DNA of 5,579 bases, from the NCBI GenBank assembly GCA_903834645.1, contig CAILKA010000303.1:1-5579 (forward strand). Direction: 5' to 3'. The notes beneath the pieces were generated by a model, which did not search any database, was not told the origin of the DNA, and worked only from the letters and a program-made list of their open reading frames with translations. Below are positions 4,398 to 5,579 of this stretch, piece after piece. A program made the translations under genes and the position numbers. This DNA is from an uncultured beta proteobacterium (GTDB lineage: Bacteria; Pseudomonadota; Gammaproteobacteria; Burkholderiales; Burkholderiaceae_C). Each line of letters begins with the position of its first letter. The first letter of the stretch is position 1.

Positions 4398-5468
4398 TCA
4401 CCCATCGCACCGGTGAACCTCCACCCCGATGGCGTAGGCGCGAAACCCCTGCCCGGCGCGCAGCACGCGGATCTTGTTGACCGCCTGCCCCATCGCCACC
4501 GGCGCCCAGGTCTGCCCGCCGTCGTGCGTCTCGAAGCCGGTGGTCGTCGTCCCGACCCAGCCGCGCTGCTCGTCGACGAAGCCCACGCCGAACTGGCGCA
4601 CCCGCGCATCGTCGACGAGCGGCAGCTCGCGCCACGACTCGCCGCCGTCAGTCGTCTTGACGACCACGCGCTTCGTCGTGCCCTGTTCGTAGTTCTGCAC
4701 CGTCGCGTAGCCCACCTGGCGCGAGGGGAAGCTCATCTTCCAGCAGTTCTCGAACTTGCGGCCCGACTGGTAGGCCTTTGTCCAGGTCGCGCCGCCGTCG
4801 CGGGTGCGCAGGATGAGCGCGTGGCCCTCCTCCGTGTCGCTGGACGTGGCGGCACACACGAGGCCGTTGCGGGAATCGAAGAACTTCACGTCCAGGATCA
4901 TCCCGGCCTGCTCGCGCAGGTCGATCACCTTCCAGGTGTCGCCGCCGTCGACCGAGCGCAGCATCGTCGCCGGCCCGCCCACGCGCCCGGCGGCGTGGAT
5001 GACCGGAACCGTGCGCGTCTCGCCCTGGAAGATGCGGGTCTCGTGCACCACGTCGATCCCGCAGATGCCCTTGACGAGGTCGATGCCGGGCGCCTCCACC
5101 GGCGTCCACGTCACGCCGCCGTCGCGCGTGCGGTAGAGCGGGCGCGTGTCCATGACGCCGGGGTAGTACTCGGTGCCCACGTTGCCGAGGAAGCCGTGGC
5201 GCGCGTCGACGAAGCCCAGCGCCCGGATGAAGGTGCCGGGTTGCTCCCACACCTTCGCCCAATTTTCGCCGCCGTCGGTGGTGCGGTAGAGCTTGCCCGT
5301 ACCGTTTCCGTACCAGCCGGTGTCGGGCGAGACGAAGGCGATGTCGTCCTGCTTGCCCCGGAAGGGCTGGGTGGGCAGGCGCCGCCACGCAGCGGCCGGA
5401 GCGCCGCTGACCTGGCCCGCCACGGCCCACGCGGAGCCCGCCACCATCACCTGTCTGCGCGTGAACAT
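4398..5468 (-). CDS. Secreted Asp-box (BNR/Ycf48-like) beta-propeller protein
   Basis: This encodes 356 residues. The N-terminus MFTRRQVMVAGSAWAVAG has a twin-arginine followed by a hydrophobic stretch and an AxA-like site (APA, 23-25), so export by Tat (or Sec) is likely and the mature protein should lie in the periplasm or outside. Six Asp-box motifs are readable: TTDGGENW (63-70), TRDGGVTW (114-121), SVDGGDTW (172-179), TRDGGATW (222-229), TTDGGESW (272-279) and THDGGQTW (314-321). Their roughly 50-residue spacing indicates one per blade of a six- or seven-bladed propeller like sortilin or the photosystem II assembly factor Ycf48. Sialidases share the box, but I see no sialidase catalytic FRIP arginine motif, so a binding or scaffolding role is more likely. 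ATG 5468 has GGAGG 8 nt upstream. It starts 29 bp after the stop of the upstream minus-strand gene, suggesting an operon. Confidence 0.85.
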   Translation of the reverse strand: MFTRRQVMVAGSAWAVAGQVSGAPAAAWRRLPTQPFRGKQDDIAFVSPDTGWYGNGTGKLYRTTDGGENWAKVWEQPGTFIRALGFVDARHGFLGNVGTEYYPGVMDTRPLYRTRDGGVTWTPVEAPGIDLVKGICGIDVVHETRIFQGETRTVPVIHAAGRVGGPATMLRSVDGGDTWKVIDLREQAGMILDVKFFDSRNGLVCAATSSDTEEGHALILRTRDGGATWTKAYQSGRKFENCWKMSFPSRQVGYATVQNYEQGTTKRVVVKTTDGGESWRELPLVDDARVRQFGVGFVDEQRGWVGTTTTGFETHDGGQTWAPVAMGQAVNKIRVLRAGQGFRAYAIGVEVHRCDG

Positions 5469-5476
5469 CGCTGCTG

Positions 5477-5481
5477 CCTCC
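5477..5481 (-). promoter_or_regulatory. Shine-Dalgarno site for the Asp-box gene
   Basis: On the minus strand this reads GGAGG, 8 nt before ATG 5468. It fixes the start immediately before the twin-arginine signal sequence. It lies in the 29-bp gap to the upstream gene. Confidence 0.65.
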
Positions 5482-5497
5482 GACTCGCCCGCTCCAG

Positions 5498-5579
5498 CTA
5501 GGACCCCACCGCCACCAGGTTGTCGTCCGAGTTCCGGTCGATGCGCTTGTTGTATGGGTCCACCCCCACGAAGGCCGGC
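5498..5579 (-). CDS. C-terminal end of a gene, possibly M1 aminopeptidase/ABC permease fusion
   Basis: Only the last 26 complete codons are in the window, ending in TAG at 5500-5498. The readable tail contains FVGVDPYNKRIDRNSDDNLV. A 'GIDPYNKLIDRNSDDN'-like ending is, from memory, typical of large proteins that fuse an ABC-2-type permease region to an M1-family zinc aminopeptidase domain, found in proteobacteria and Bacteroidetes. No catalytic region is visible here, so the family call rests on this short motif alone. The frame has codon usage like its neighbours, and its stop is 29 bp before the Asp-box gene start, consistent with one minus-strand operon entering from the right edge. Confidence 0.6.
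   Translation of the reverse strand, partial: PAFVGVDPYNKRIDRNSDDNLVAVGS

Noticed and set aside
4398..5468. Sialidase as the identity of the Asp-box protein
   Set aside because: Asp boxes are shared by many propellers; no FRIP-like catalytic arginine motif is seen, and overall layout resembles Ycf48-like proteins.
4389..5501. Plus-strand open frame of 370 codons opposite the Asp-box gene
   Set aside because: Composition is typical of an antisense shadow, while the opposite frame has a signal peptide, six Asp boxes and a proper ribosome site.

Overview
This is a high-GC window of chromosomal character. Protein types and codon usage suggest a betaproteobacterium, probably of the order Burkholderiales; this is inference, since there is no rRNA or other marker gene. 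I see no tRNA, rRNA, CRISPR array, insertion sequence or phage gene. About 90% is covered by nine readable genes or gene remnants.

Left part (1-1851): after about 210 bases with no convincing gene comes a small four-helix membrane protein of the DUF2306 type (213-596, +). It is followed by a compact ParD/ParE-type toxin-antitoxin operon (672-1262, +), with an AT-rich inverted repeat just upstream as the likely autoregulatory operator. Tail to tail with it, on the minus strand, lies a second toxin-antitoxin locus: an intact ribbon-helix-helix type antitoxin (1851-1630) overlapping a PIN-domain toxin (1640-1281). The toxin is broken. One base appears to be missing near 1319/1320, and recognisable PIN sequence stops near 1275, just before the end of parE. 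The arrangement looks like an old VapBC-like module damaged where the ParDE module now abuts it.

Middle part (1989-4355): a minus-strand DUF3667 membrane protein with an N-terminal zinc ribbon and an Ala/Pro linker built on a 21-bp tandem repeat. It is divergent from a plus-strand pair, a GNAT acetyltransferase followed 36 bp later by a SAM-dependent methyltransferase, probably co-transcribed.

Right part (4356-5579): a strong hairpin separates the convergent methyltransferase and a minus-strand secreted six-Asp-box (Ycf48-like/BNR) beta-propeller protein. Immediately upstream of the latter is the C-terminal end of another minus-strand gene, whose last residues resemble the tail of M1-aminopeptidase/ABC-permease fusion proteins; the two probably form an operon.

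I find no clear sign of an undescribed multi-gene system. The most informative feature is the tail-to-tail pair of toxin-antitoxin loci, one apparently intact and one decayed with its antitoxin still open.
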